Positions 51,301 through 61,675 of a DNA stretch of 64,000 nt are shown here, piece by piece. The translations under genes and the position numbers were made by a program. The notes under the pieces were generated by a model that saw only the letters and a list, made by a program, of their open reading frames with translations, searched no databases and had not been told where the DNA came from. Origin of the DNA: Syncephalis plumigaleata (lineage: Eukaryota; Zoopagomycota; Zoopagomycetes; Zoopagales; Piptocephalidaceae); assembly GCA_025201365.1 (NCBI GenBank), contig JAIXMF010000016.1:248001-312000 (forward strand), written 5' to 3'. Within the stretch, counting starts at the first letter, position 1. The number at the start of each line of letters is the position of its first letter.

Positions 51301-51505
51301 ATACAATCAGCACGCTAACTTGCCTCTTTCTGTTCAGGTAACAATTTATATATGTATTAGAATGTATGTTTGATAACGTTTTTTCTTATTGTAACATACG
51401 ACTACCACCACGACCACGTCCAGTCGCAGTTTCCGCATCAACTAGTGATACACCAGCTACAGCGACGAAAGCAGCGGCAAATACGGTAACGATGGAAACC
51501 TTCAT
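45296..51505 (-). CDS. Microexon gene C: 110-residue secreted protein from 72 three-nt exons
   Basis: Exon 1 (51400-51505) encodes signal peptide and linker (MKVSIVTVFAAAFVAVAGVS start, GRGRGGS end) and leaves one base. A 6-nt exon (51324-51329, GC donor) follows, then 72 exons of exactly three bases, from TCA (51237-51239) to TCC (45354-45356), and the terminal exon with TAA. Every intron is phase 1. Joined, the frame has no stop and encodes 75 residues after the linker. It looks like real protein: residues 39-53 are NLNELRAQYQRLMKT, and residues 82-98 are TAAKMRSVARAIQRKIK, both amphipathic helices, with a Gly/Asn-rich middle and a GRG ending like that of the leader exon. There is no cysteine. 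Total coding length is 333 bases in 6.2 kb with 74 introns. Triplets at 50106-50108, 48997-48999 and 47212-47214 read TGA, TAG and TGA but are split between codons. Function unknown; secreted. Confidence 0.85.
45357..51323 (-). repeat. Array of ~83 bp intron-plus-microexon units (gene C), diverged
   Basis: Seventy-one steps from the first to the last triplet average about 82.9 bp. Each unit keeps AG-NNN-GTAAG borders and usually a CTAAT branch point (plus-strand ATTAG), but the intron bodies share little sequence, unlike those of A and B. Unusual donors: GCAAGT after the 6-nt exon and after CTG (47557-47559), GTGAGT at several units, and GTGTGT after GAG (50709-50711). One intron carries an AAAG microsatellite (46685-46712). 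Confidence 0.9.
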
Positions 51506-51680
51506 GGTGTTATAGACCTGATAAAAACAAGTGAATACGATTAATTCAAATAAGAGTGGGTGCGTGTTTGTGAAGTAACAACGAAAGCTAAAGACACTAG
51601 CGATAAGCTTAATGGCTATGGAGTAGGAACGAGTAAGTAACAGTGATAATGACAAGTTAAGATCGTCGAGTATACGCTTG

Positions 51681-51688
51681 ATTTAAAT
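51681..51688 (-). promoter_or_regulatory. TATA-like box of microexon gene C
   Basis: ATTTAAAT on the minus strand, 183 bases before the start codon, followed by CAAGCGTATACTCGAC and TAACTTGTCATTATC. The AAATCAAGC and ACTTGTCAT words are those of the A and B promoters. Confidence 0.55.
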
Positions 51689-52271
51689 AAGAGACACCTG
51701 CTGCATGTTATTGCATGACAGGCAACGGGATAGTCACGCCTTGACATCATACACCATCCTTGTGTGTGTGTGTGTGGGTGTCGCCTTTTCATTTACCAAA
51801 AAAGGAACCAAGCATGTTCGCGCATCATGACGTATAACCATGGTCTAAATTAGATATTCGCTCTCTTTGATAGATTGTGGTATTTTCTTGATTGAATAGA
51901 TGTATGTATTTGCAGTAGTAAATCAACAGGCTTAACGTGATCATTGGTCAATTGAACGTTGAAATGACGCGATATCAATCAAGGAGCAGCGCATGGCAAA
52001 AGGCCCAACCGTCCTAAGGTTTTTCTTTATCCATATAGTATTGAAATAGGCAAAAAGGGGCTGTACTCGTCGTGTAACCAAATGAGCAATAAATGATTTG
52101 ATCTTCATTCTACCTTTATTCCTTGTGATATTTATAGAGAGAGAAGTCACGGCGTTGAATGGACGTGAACGGTCACAAAGTGTATGTATAGTTCAATTTC
52201 TTTTATTTTCTTTTACTCTTGATTAATAAGCATTAGTATCTATTTGTCTATTTGTCTATTTGTCTATTTGT

Positions 52272-53159
52272 CTATGGGCTAGGTACAACACATTTCTGTA
52301 GCAGTAAGGTGATATATTTCGCAGCACGAACAGCAGCACGCGCTATAAACTTGGGAATCTGCTCCTTATTCGTGCTGTAGTAATTGCCGCTAAAATCGCC
52401 GCTTCGCTTTAACCGTTCATAGGTGGGCCAAAACGAGTCGCAATTGTATTTACTAATTTCATTGACCCACGGGACGACACACGCCTCTGGATTCTGTGGA
52501 TTGGATGCGAAACACATATTCCACTGGTTGACGTAGAAGCGATACTCGCCCTCCTTGATCTGTTTGGCCAGCTGTTTAACGTACATGTTGACATCCTCCT
52601 CAATCACCTCGTTAGGCATAGCGGTATCCCATATGTAGTGGAGGGGCAATGACTTTCCCTTCCATTGGTGCTTTATCTCCGTGCCACCACGATTATTGGC
52701 CGAGACATGAAGTGGCTGGTGAAGGTCGCCCAAGAAATGCATGATAAACCTGATTGCCTGCTTGTTCGCTATGTTTCCTAGGTCGCAAGTGAACCCGCTA
52801 GTGTATTTCTTCAGTCCGGTGACGATACATTTGTCACCTAGGCAATGTTGCTGTTCATCGTATAGTTTACACTTGTTGGGCAAGCTATCCACCGATACGT
52901 AATGGAAACCCTTTGTGTATCCGGGAGGAAATTGGCTAGGCGGTATATTGTCGGCCCAGGCTGCAGCATTTCCATAATCATCCACCGTACCATCTGCAAG
53001 TGCGAGGAGTTTATTCATGTATAGTTTAGTGTTGTCGGGAAGTAATTGCTGGATGAGTCGACCGATAACAACGTGTGCCTTGTCGCCCCATGCATTCGTA
53101 AATGGCGCTGTAGTGGCGACAAACAAAGTTGCGACGGCAGTGTATGTGGAGATTCTCAT
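52272..53159 (-). CDS. Secreted S1/P1-type nuclease
   Basis: A single-exon frame of 295 residues, the usual length of the family. A signal peptide ends at NA before W24, so the mature protein would begin with the zinc-binding tryptophan (WGDKAHVVIG, with H29). Further zinc ligands are visible: AAWADNI, GFHYVS, FIMHFLGDLHQPLHVS and HQWKGKSLPLHYIWD. These are the conserved Trp, His and Asp residues that hold the three zinc ions. The enzyme cleaves single-stranded DNA and RNA and often has 3'-nucleotidase activity; in fungi it is secreted for nutrient scavenging or host interaction. It lies just upstream of microexon gene C on the same strand, with about 0.75 kb between. No intron is needed. Confidence 0.93.
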   Translation of the reverse strand: MRISTYTAVATLFVATTAPFTNAWGDKAHVVIGRLIQQLLPDNTKLYMNKLLALADGTVDDYGNAAAWADNIPPSQFPPGYTKGFHYVSVDSLPNKCKLYDEQQHCLGDKCIVTGLKKYTSGFTCDLGNIANKQAIRFIMHFLGDLHQPLHVSANNRGGTEIKHQWKGKSLPLHYIWDTAMPNEVIEEDVNMYVKQLAKQIKEGEYRFYVNQWNMCFASNPQNPEACVVPWVNEISKYNCDSFWPTYERLKRSGDFSGNYYSTNKEQIPKFIARAAVRAAKYITLLLQKCVVPSP

Positions 53160-54666
53160 GATAACGACGAATGATGTTGATGCTGATGCTAAACGATCGT
53201 CTAAGAAGTGTTGTTTAGGATAATGCTGTCAGGAAAAGTAGTGTCAATGGTGGTGGCGGTGTTGTTGTTCAAGAAATCGATTCACGTAACAACAACCGTA
53301 AAATGGAGGAATGATTCAATGGAGGACTAGCTCGGTATTGGAATAATAGTTAGTATATTGCGGATGGCTGATCCATACGCTTTGGCTTTTATAGTTATGA
53401 GTGAGACATATATCTATACTATTCTCGTAAACATCAAGATTTACTTAGTCAAACTTGATACTTGGTTTGAAATGAGCGTGCGACATTCGAACGTAGTTTG
53501 CTAGTGAAACTATCGAACATGAGCGCATTACGGTTTATTCATCTTTCTAACTTGAGAAGGGATTATTCCTGTTTCTCTCCCCTTTATCGTTGCACGCTTC
53601 CCTTACATTCATTGCATTCACATAGCAATTGCCTATAGATTGATTGCGATCATTGCTCTACCAGTATAGTCATGATACAGCAAGATAGATCAAATATAGA
53701 AATATTGCCACATGGCATGTTTGACTGATGAAACAATCTAGATAAATCCACTCCAAATTACCGGTTAATGATGCAGCCTTTGAGTGCATCTTTACCTGCA
53801 GTATAAGTGAATACTACGCAGTACAAATATCAAATAAAATAGTATGGAATTCATTGCTGCTGCTTGTTTAACAGCTGTCATAACAACAACTACTAGCTAG
53901 CTAGCTAGAGCAAGCCACATGCAAGTAATACAAAAGCACGAAACAAAGAATCGTCTATGAAATCTTCTAGGAGTATAATCTTTGAAGCATCTTACTTTGA
54001 AAGGGAAATATCATGACTACAAGGATCTGTTGGCTAAATGTATATATGCCCCTGTCTTTTCTTTTCTTTGTCAGTGATCTTGACAAGACATTCTTCGAGA
54101 ATACTATAGTTTCATGTCTTCTAACAAATGTTCGACGATACACACGCGAGTTAATGAACAGATGCATGTCATCTATAATATGTATAATGGATCATACTGC
54201 TCTGTATTACCATTAATACGGCGGTAATTATATTATGGTCACCCAGCAACCGTGTTAATAAGCGGATATTGGATGAGGAAACGCATAGCTACAAGTTACC
54301 AACGATGAATGAGTGCAGGGATAGTACGAATAGTATTATCGTACAGTCACAGTCTAGGTTTGTTTGTCACGCTACTCTTGTTCACTTGCCTTTGATAGAT
54401 CCATATCCGTTTTACACGCGTGCAACGCCGCACCTATAGAATACCGTATGTCCTGTTCTATACCACCACCACCATCTGTAGATCCCATTCATACCTATTT
54501 TTAGAAATAATTCTGAACACACCGACACCTCTTCTTGGCAGTTTGATTCGGCTTTAGCATCATAGTACATTGGTATATTAGTCAGTATCACTAGTATCTA
54601 TACACAACTCTAATTCAACCACCTATTATCCCACTCTCCGTAGTCGCACTAGTATTATTTATCGCT
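53160..54666. other. Intergenic, no gene seen
   Basis: Contains the nuclease promoter side and AT-rich DNA with a CTAG run near 53893-53909. No frame has a domain or signal peptide. Confidence 0.5.
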
Positions 54667-54987
54667 TTACAAAGTATTAAGTTCTCTCCTTGTTTTTCTC
54701 TTTTTCTTTCTCTCTATAGTAAGTGGCAATATTAGGTGTAGTAGTAATTGTTTGCTTCGACAATAGCGCATTATCCTGTTTGTGCTGCGTGAACAAAGCT
54801 TCCTCCAACGTTCCACCGCATTTAATACCGCTGTTATCGTCATAGCCATTAAAATTAAAAGGACAAAGACAACGATATCACGATATTGATTGATTGATTG
54901 ATTGATTGATTCGTCCTTCTTTTTAGGTGGTGTCAACATTTCATCTGCCGCTACTATTCCGGTTATTACATCGTGCTCTATTATCAT
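54667..54987 (-). CDS. Possible small single-pass membrane protein
   Basis: From the ATG at 54985-54987 the frame gives 106 residues, with one convincing membrane helix (DIVVFVLLILMAMTITAVL) followed by ERWRKL and an Arg/Lys-rich tail. The frame extends upstream to 55110, but that part is microsatellite translation. No family is recognised. Low-complexity DNA at 54885-54910 (GATT units) lies within it, giving SINQSINQ. It may be spurious. Confidence 0.25.
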   Translation of the reverse strand: MIIEHDVITGIVAADEMLTPPKKKDESINQSINQYRDIVVFVLLILMAMTITAVLNAVERWRKLCSRSTNRIMRYCRSKQLLLHLILPLTIERKKKRKTRRELNTL

Positions 54988-55513
54988 TTCTCGGCTTTCT
55001 GCTTTCTGCTTTCTGCTTTGCTTCGCTTCTCTTTTCTTTTCTTCATTCTTGTCTCTCAAATACATACACAAATACATACATATATGCACTTGTCGAGTAC
55101 GTTCAGTCATTGATACTGACTCTATTACACTAACTGGTACTTGTACGTCATCTTGTTGTCGTTGTCGTCCTCGTCATTGTTGTTGTCCTCGTCGTATTTA
55201 ACGCAGGAGAAGGCACTCCCTGCTGTGCCAGGCCGTACTCCATCACCAGCTGACGTGTCATATCTCCTTCTCACCCTTCTATCAGCTCTACACCATTGTT
55301 ACTCTTATCCAGCGGTCGTTCTGAACCTGCCTCGTCTATCCCTACTGTCCATTATTTAGCTTCAAGTGAATCAAGCGTAAAATTGTCAGTAACCAATATC
55401 CAATAGCAATACCCGCTACTACACATAGTAAGCAAGTAGTTGGCTCGTTTTTAAATAGGACAACCCAGTAGCACTCGAGTACATCCATAGACTTGCTGGT
55501 ATCCACGGATAGT

Positions 55514-57810
55514 ATGAGCAATCCAGGTAGTCAACCTGCGGGTATTGGTCGTTTATCAGATGATATCCTACCGTCCGAGGATCGATATGCATTCGATACA
55601 GGTCCAATATCCATCTACAACGGTCCAATTATTATTAACACGCCCGATAACCAATTTTCGAATAACGATGACAGTTGTCATACAAACAGTGATAGTGATA
55701 GCAACTATGGTGACAGCGATGACAATGCTCCAATAGCGGCCGTTAAATCGCAACAACAACAACAACATCATCATCATCTACAGCCTACCAATTTATCTCC
55801 TTCTAAGCAGCCTTATTTATCATCATCGTCATCATCATTGATTACTAGTGCCACAACAAATAGTGGCAATTCTACATTAGTACGTCGTACAAATACACAA
55901 CGACGTACACTACACGCTCAATTGGCACCGCCGCGTCCTGTTTCAGCGGCAACCAATGGTATCAGCACACCTAGTATGATACCATCACCGGAGAATACAC
56001 CGTCATCCATAGCCAATACCTGTAATCTATCTAGCAGCTACAACGCCAATGCTGGTAATAGTAATAATGGATTATCGCCATTCTATCGTTTAGGCGAGCG
56101 TGCTAGTCGTTCCTCATCGAGTATCGGCAATGTTGTCGGCTCATCATCGCCTGCATTGGTTGCAGCGGCTGCCGGTCTTCCCATGCCCGGTGTACCCTAT
56201 GCCGCGGGAACTGGTCACTACGGCGAGCATCATCGACGTAGAAGCTCGCTTGCATCATTACAATCGGCCAAGCAGAATCCCGGTGCTCGTATGTCTATCA
56301 CTCTATCGCATGGTGGTGATGCGGCACTTAATTTATATCGTGAAACGGCTAAGCGCACCAATGATCCTAATCTTCAATGGGAATTCGCGAAATATCTATT
56401 GGAATGCGCGGAAAAAGAGGAGGAGGAAGAGATGGAGAAAACAACGAGGTCAAGACTCGAATGCGCACTTGTCGCCTAGCAGCTATCTGACTACATTATC
56501 GGGTGGTGCCACCCCACAAGCTGCACTATCCGCCAATGGATCTGTCGTGTCGCTGCCCACCAGTCAGTCCGGTCCCAATAGTCAACGGAATAGTTTTGCA
56601 TCGGATGGACTACCCGCGATTACACCGAGTAATCTTGATCACATCAACATCAGCATAATGGATAAGCATGGCATGCACGCGTCCGAACATCGATGGAGTA
56701 GTCCGCCCAGTCCCACGATGACGCCTAATAGATCCATGTCACCATCGTTGAAACCACCCAGCATCAATAGTGGTGTGCATAGCCCGACACACGATTCAAG
56801 TCAACGCTCTGTACGTGACGAGGCCATCTATTGGATTAGTAAACTGGCACGATCAAGTCATCCCGAGGCTTGTGCGGTGAAGGCTCGTTGGCATCAACTA
56901 GGTAAATATGGCATGGTACAAAGTGAAGATAAGGCCACGGCACTGTACACCACCGCCAGTAAGCAGAATCATCCTCGAGCTGCCTATCGATTAGGCGAGA
57001 TATTCGAGAAGAAGAAAGGCACCAGTAAAGCTGTACAATATTACACGCGAGCATCATCGCAGAATGACGCTTTAGCCAATCTTGTAGGTATACACTTGTG
57101 GATACATTTATATCAATCTAATCCGATTAACTTGTTGTTTTATTATATAGCGTTTGGGTAAGGCTCATCTAATGGGAGAGCTGAAACTAGCATGCGATTA
57201 CAATTTGGCATTACGCTATTTAAGACGTGCATCAGATGCTGCAACACAGACCGATAAAGAGGCACATGAAGCACCCTATCTACTCGCGCAATTAATCGGT
57301 GATCTTCATCCTACCATTAGATTACCGAATGACATGCTCGCTCATGATCCTAGTGGTGCATTAGAACAATTCAAACGTGGTGCCGAGTTGGGACATGCTG
57401 CCGCCATGTATGAGTTAGCATACGCTTACGAATACGCATGTCTCGGTCTCGAGATGGCCGAACCCGATCTATCCATTCAATGGTATCGACAAGCGGCCGA
57501 ATTGGGTCATGCCGATGCCATGGTCGGTCTAAGCGGTTGGTATTTAACAGGTCTCGAGGGTATACTCGCACCCGATGATACACTTGCATTCGATTGGTGT
57601 TATCGTGCGGCAGAGCAGCATCATTTACCGAAAGCGGAATACGCCATCGGCTACTACTACGAAGTGGGTATTGGTGTGGCATCCGACATGAACGAGGCGA
57701 TGCGTTGGTACGAGTTGGCTGCATCACATGGTAGTCGCGATGCTCGTTTCCGTCTAAATAAGACAGAGGGTGCGAAATTACGTAAATCCGAGTATGGTTC
57801 GGTTAACTGA
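55514..57810 (+). CDS. SKT5/Chs4-like Sel1-repeat protein
   Basis: The N-terminal half is Ser/Asn/Gln-rich and disordered. The C-terminal half has about seven Sel1 repeats, for example ALEQFKRGAELGHAAAMYEL, SIQWYRQAAELGHADAMVGL and AMRWYELAASHGSRDARFRL. This layout is that of the fungal SKT5/Chs4 family, which brings chitin synthase to the membrane and activates it. A GT-AG intron at 57084-57150 interrupts the second repeat region. Near 56440 the frame must change by one: either a 31-base intron (about 56448-56478, GTCAAG...GCCTAG), which is very short, or an assembly indel. The final residues show no clear CaaX farnesylation motif. The start codon at 55514 is the first ATG of the frame. Confidence 0.75.
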
Positions 57811-58109
57811 AGAAACACAAAAAAGGACGCGAATGTAATGTGATGTAATCCGATTAGTCAGTCAGTCATCAAATTAGTAACAGCAGTAGAAGATATAAAG
57901 AAATGGGCAATCATTGATATACATTTAGGTATTTTTAGTATTTTTATTTCACTTAAAATATAAAACATCTTAATTAAACGCTATTATACTAATGTGTATA
58001 TGCATATATATATATATATTTATATAGTTGTATGTAAACTATTAACATACTCTATAACATCATCCTATTATAAGTCGCCAATGTATATGAAATTACTATC
58101 ACATAATTG

Positions 58110-61100
58110 TTAAACAAGCAAATAAATAAATATTACGTTTCTTGCTTTACTTACCAAATCACCTAGACGTGCACGTAGTCGTTGATTCTCATCTTGTAGT
58201 CGTTCCACTTCATCTCGTAATTGATCTGCCTCACCATATCGTCTTACTAGTGTTTCAATCTCATTCTACGTGACAGCAAACATTAACATATAAATATCGA
58301 TTAAACGAATAAATTACTTACTCGTTGAATATGAAATTGTCGTAATAGTTCCAAATGTAAATTTTGTAGATCAGCTCTAATTTCTTCACGGAAATCTTGT
58401 AAACAATCTTCAATCACTCCTTCCACCACGCGAAGTTGAAATGCACTCGGTGTACCGGTTGTCGCTTCAAGTGATGTACCCGTAGCTGATACGGCATCAT
58501 GATGATTAGCTTCATTGTTATACGGCCATGTTAATCCAGTGGGTGGTGCAGTCTTCAATCCACTAGCATGAATCTCCTCTTCTATTAATCCACGAGCCAT
58601 AATCGATAATTGCGGTAGACGTGCTCTACCAGTAGTTGCTATGGTTGCACCACTATTACTACTACTACCGTCATTACTCATTGGCATGGAATAGGAGGTG
58701 GTGGAGCGATGTCGTCGATGATACGAGTTTGGTGGAGTGGTATCGCGTAATACACCTCCTATCTCGTATGCTACACTAGATGGACGTGGCTTTATCGATG
58801 TATTCTATGAAAGATATTGTTATTATATCGATATAGTTGCTGTTATTGTTACTTACCTCATTGGTATGATGACTGATTATTTCCACCTCTCCTACTCCTT
58901 TATCAGTACTCGTTCCTACTAGTGATCTATCTTTGTTTCTGCGACAAGTTGAGAACGGGGACGCGCGTATCGAGTCAATGGTGAACTGGCTCGCTCCTCA
59001 TAGACAGCAGAGGAACTTGATCGTGTGGATGGTGCAGGTGCAGTACCTTGATAAGCATTACGTGCTGATGTAGTTGTACTCGTATTAGTCGAGGATTGAT
59101 GACGTGTTACAGATTCACCATGATCAGTAGCACGATCTACATAGCAGTCTGCCCTATTGGATGACCACCAGAATCTTCTCTAGATAAACCTGATTGACTT
59201 GATGTAGTGGTAGTCGAATAAGCATCTGGTACTATATATATACATACTTATTTATTAGCAAATATAGATATTGATCAATAATGTACACTTACATCCTTCT
59301 CGTTCAGATCTTGATCTAGCAGCACGTAGTAGCTCACGTTCCAATCGAGTACCACTACCATCTCGAGTGGGTCGAAGATTTGATGGTGACGTGGCTCGTC
59401 GTGTCATTTTCGATGAACCACCTATGATATTATTATATATATAAATATATATAAATACAAAGCAATATTAATCATATATCCTCTTTTGTTTACTTGCCTA
59501 CTAGTCCTGCATCAACATCATCGATGATATCAGATTGATCAGACTCTTTACCGTTCGAGTCTTTAACCGGTGAGAACATATCCATATACGTGTTATTGTT
59601 GTTATTGGTGTCTTATTAGCAGAGCGTTGTGCATAGAGATGGTGTGTGATCGACGTATAGGTGGTGATATTAGATCATTGCTGTTTCTAGGGAAGTGGCG
59701 GTGAAGGTATACGTCGTATGGCATCACCACTACGAGGATTATTCTACCATAGGATTGGCTTGTTCTGTTCGATGTGATGTCATTTCAATATCAGTTTATC
59801 ATTTGTAGGCACGGCTACTGAAGTACGCTTTGATGTTGATGTTGTTGATGATGATGATGTTGCCGTTCCACTAGATCCTGACTTTTTCCCTACTACTTGA
59901 AGCTAATCATCATTCAATAGTTAAATACTATATTACTATCATTACTAACAGTGCTTACTTGAAATGCAGTTGATTTAACAGAATGTGGTTCATGAGCCCA
60001 TACACTCGCCAATGGTTTCGATGAAGAGCGTAGATCAAATAGTAATAGTTTCCCTATTATCATATAGGTACATATATAAGTATACTATGTAACTATCACC
60101 AATATTCAACTATCTATACCTTGAATAGTGCCCGCTGCAATGGTAACACCGTCATTCTTGAATGATAATGCCGTTAATGGTTGATCAGTGGTGAGTGTCT
60201 TAATAGCTCTATATATGCATATATATATATATACATCACCATACTATTAGTTATATGTGTTCTGTAGCTTCATTATTAAGGATATGAATGTCTTACCCTT
60301 GTTTCTCTGCATCGTAGAGTACAACTCGTTTGTCGAGACCCGCAGAACACATAAGATATCGATTATACGGACTGAATGCCACACCTTTTACAGGTGCATT
60401 ATGTGCATTCTCAAATGTTTTCAATGGTGTCTGACTACGATTGGTATCGACGAGATGAACGGCGCCATCATCACCGCCACACAGTAGTAGCGGTTTACGA
60501 AACTTTGAATAATCCACTGTATTCAATGCCTACCCATTATGATTATTAGTATGAATCTATTCTATGTCATCCTGTGTTATATTACCTGTTCTGTAGGAAT
60601 GATGTAGTGTTGTTGCATATTCTTCTGTAGATTATCCACGAGTAAATGTCCACTAACCGATACACTAGCCAGATGTGTCTGATCAATATCCAATGCAATA
60701 CAGTAATTGCTGCACGATGTCCACTTAGTTGATCGAGCCATCGTCGATCCTGTCTATCCCATCGACGTATAATGCCTTGTGAGCCTGCATCATTACTTGA
60801 CGACCACGCTGTGCCATACACATGGTGGATATTTCGCCTATGCCCTACATATACAAATCTATTGGTATGAATCAATAGAATGGAGGCAACATGTTACCTC
60901 GCGTAATTCATCGGTTGTAATGGTATCCACTCGTGTATTATCTGTATTGTATACTGATATAATGCCATCCGATCCAGTAAATGCTAGATATTTGCCTATA
61001 TATATATAAACATTATATTAATAACAATAACAATAACGTTGTTGTTGTTGTATAGGTACCGTCTTCACTCCAACAGTTGCATTAACGTTGCCACCAGCTT

Positions 61101-61235
61101 CTTCTTTGTCAATAGCATATAATAATCGACAAGGGGATTAGACGTAGATTTGATCTGAGTAGAACTAGGAGATTTATAACTCCATAGCTTGACCCCGTTG
61201 GCAGCCGACGTGACCAGTAATAACTGATTAGACAT
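58110..61235 (-). CDS. NEDD1/GCP-WD-like WD40 protein
   Basis: Many small exons. The start is MSNQLLLVTSAANGVKLWSY at 61235. WD40 blades follow, including AHNAPVKGVAFSPYNRYLMC and AGLDKRVVLYDAEKQG (compare the FSPVNELLFVTIGLDKRIILYD region of human NEDD1, recalled). A long Ser/Thr-rich linker leads to the diagnostic C-terminus: VVEGVIEDCLQDFREEIRAD, NLHLELLRQFHIQR, then EVERLQDENQRLRARLGDL. This helical end in animals binds gamma-tubulin complexes and recruits them to centrosomes and spindles. The last exon ends at 58110 unless another splice follows the GTAAGT after GDL. Exon joins in the middle were not all resolved. It is convergent with the SKT5-like gene. Confidence 0.8.
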
Positions 61236-61675
61236 GTCACGAATAGAGTAGACTTTTGTGGTTATTGATAATAATCACTACAATAAGTGTAGAAGTGATA
61301 GCAGTAGTAGTAGCAATGCGTATATGCGTATGCTCTACTACCTAATTATTGCTTGTTTTTTGTATCTATGGCAGAATAACCTAAATACGCTTGTAAAAGT
61401 ACAGAGGAAATGGTTTGACGAGTAAATAGATAGAAAGATAGAAAGATGGTGAGATCAAATCAAGTGATTATTTCTTTTTGATTATTACAAAGTAAACAAT
61501 GGAATAATACATGGATTAATCATTCTATATCACGCTTCGCTTGCTTTTATTATTTACGCGACATACATAAAGAAACAACATAATGATCAATAAATCAGTG
61601 CCTTAATGTATTGTGCCATAAGAAGTCTCGTTGTATGTCTGTTAATAATAGAGCGATATCATCATTGCACACGTA
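61236..61675. other. Intergenic between NEDD1-like and AsnRS genes
   Basis: AT-rich, with AGTAGT and AGATAG microsatellite words. It holds the 3' end of the AsnRS transcript and the NEDD1-like promoter. No coding sequence seen. Confidence 0.5.

Noticed and set aside
54902-55359. Ser/Leu-rich plus-strand frames upstream of the SKT5-like gene
   Set aside because: Low-complexity translation of the leader region; no domain.
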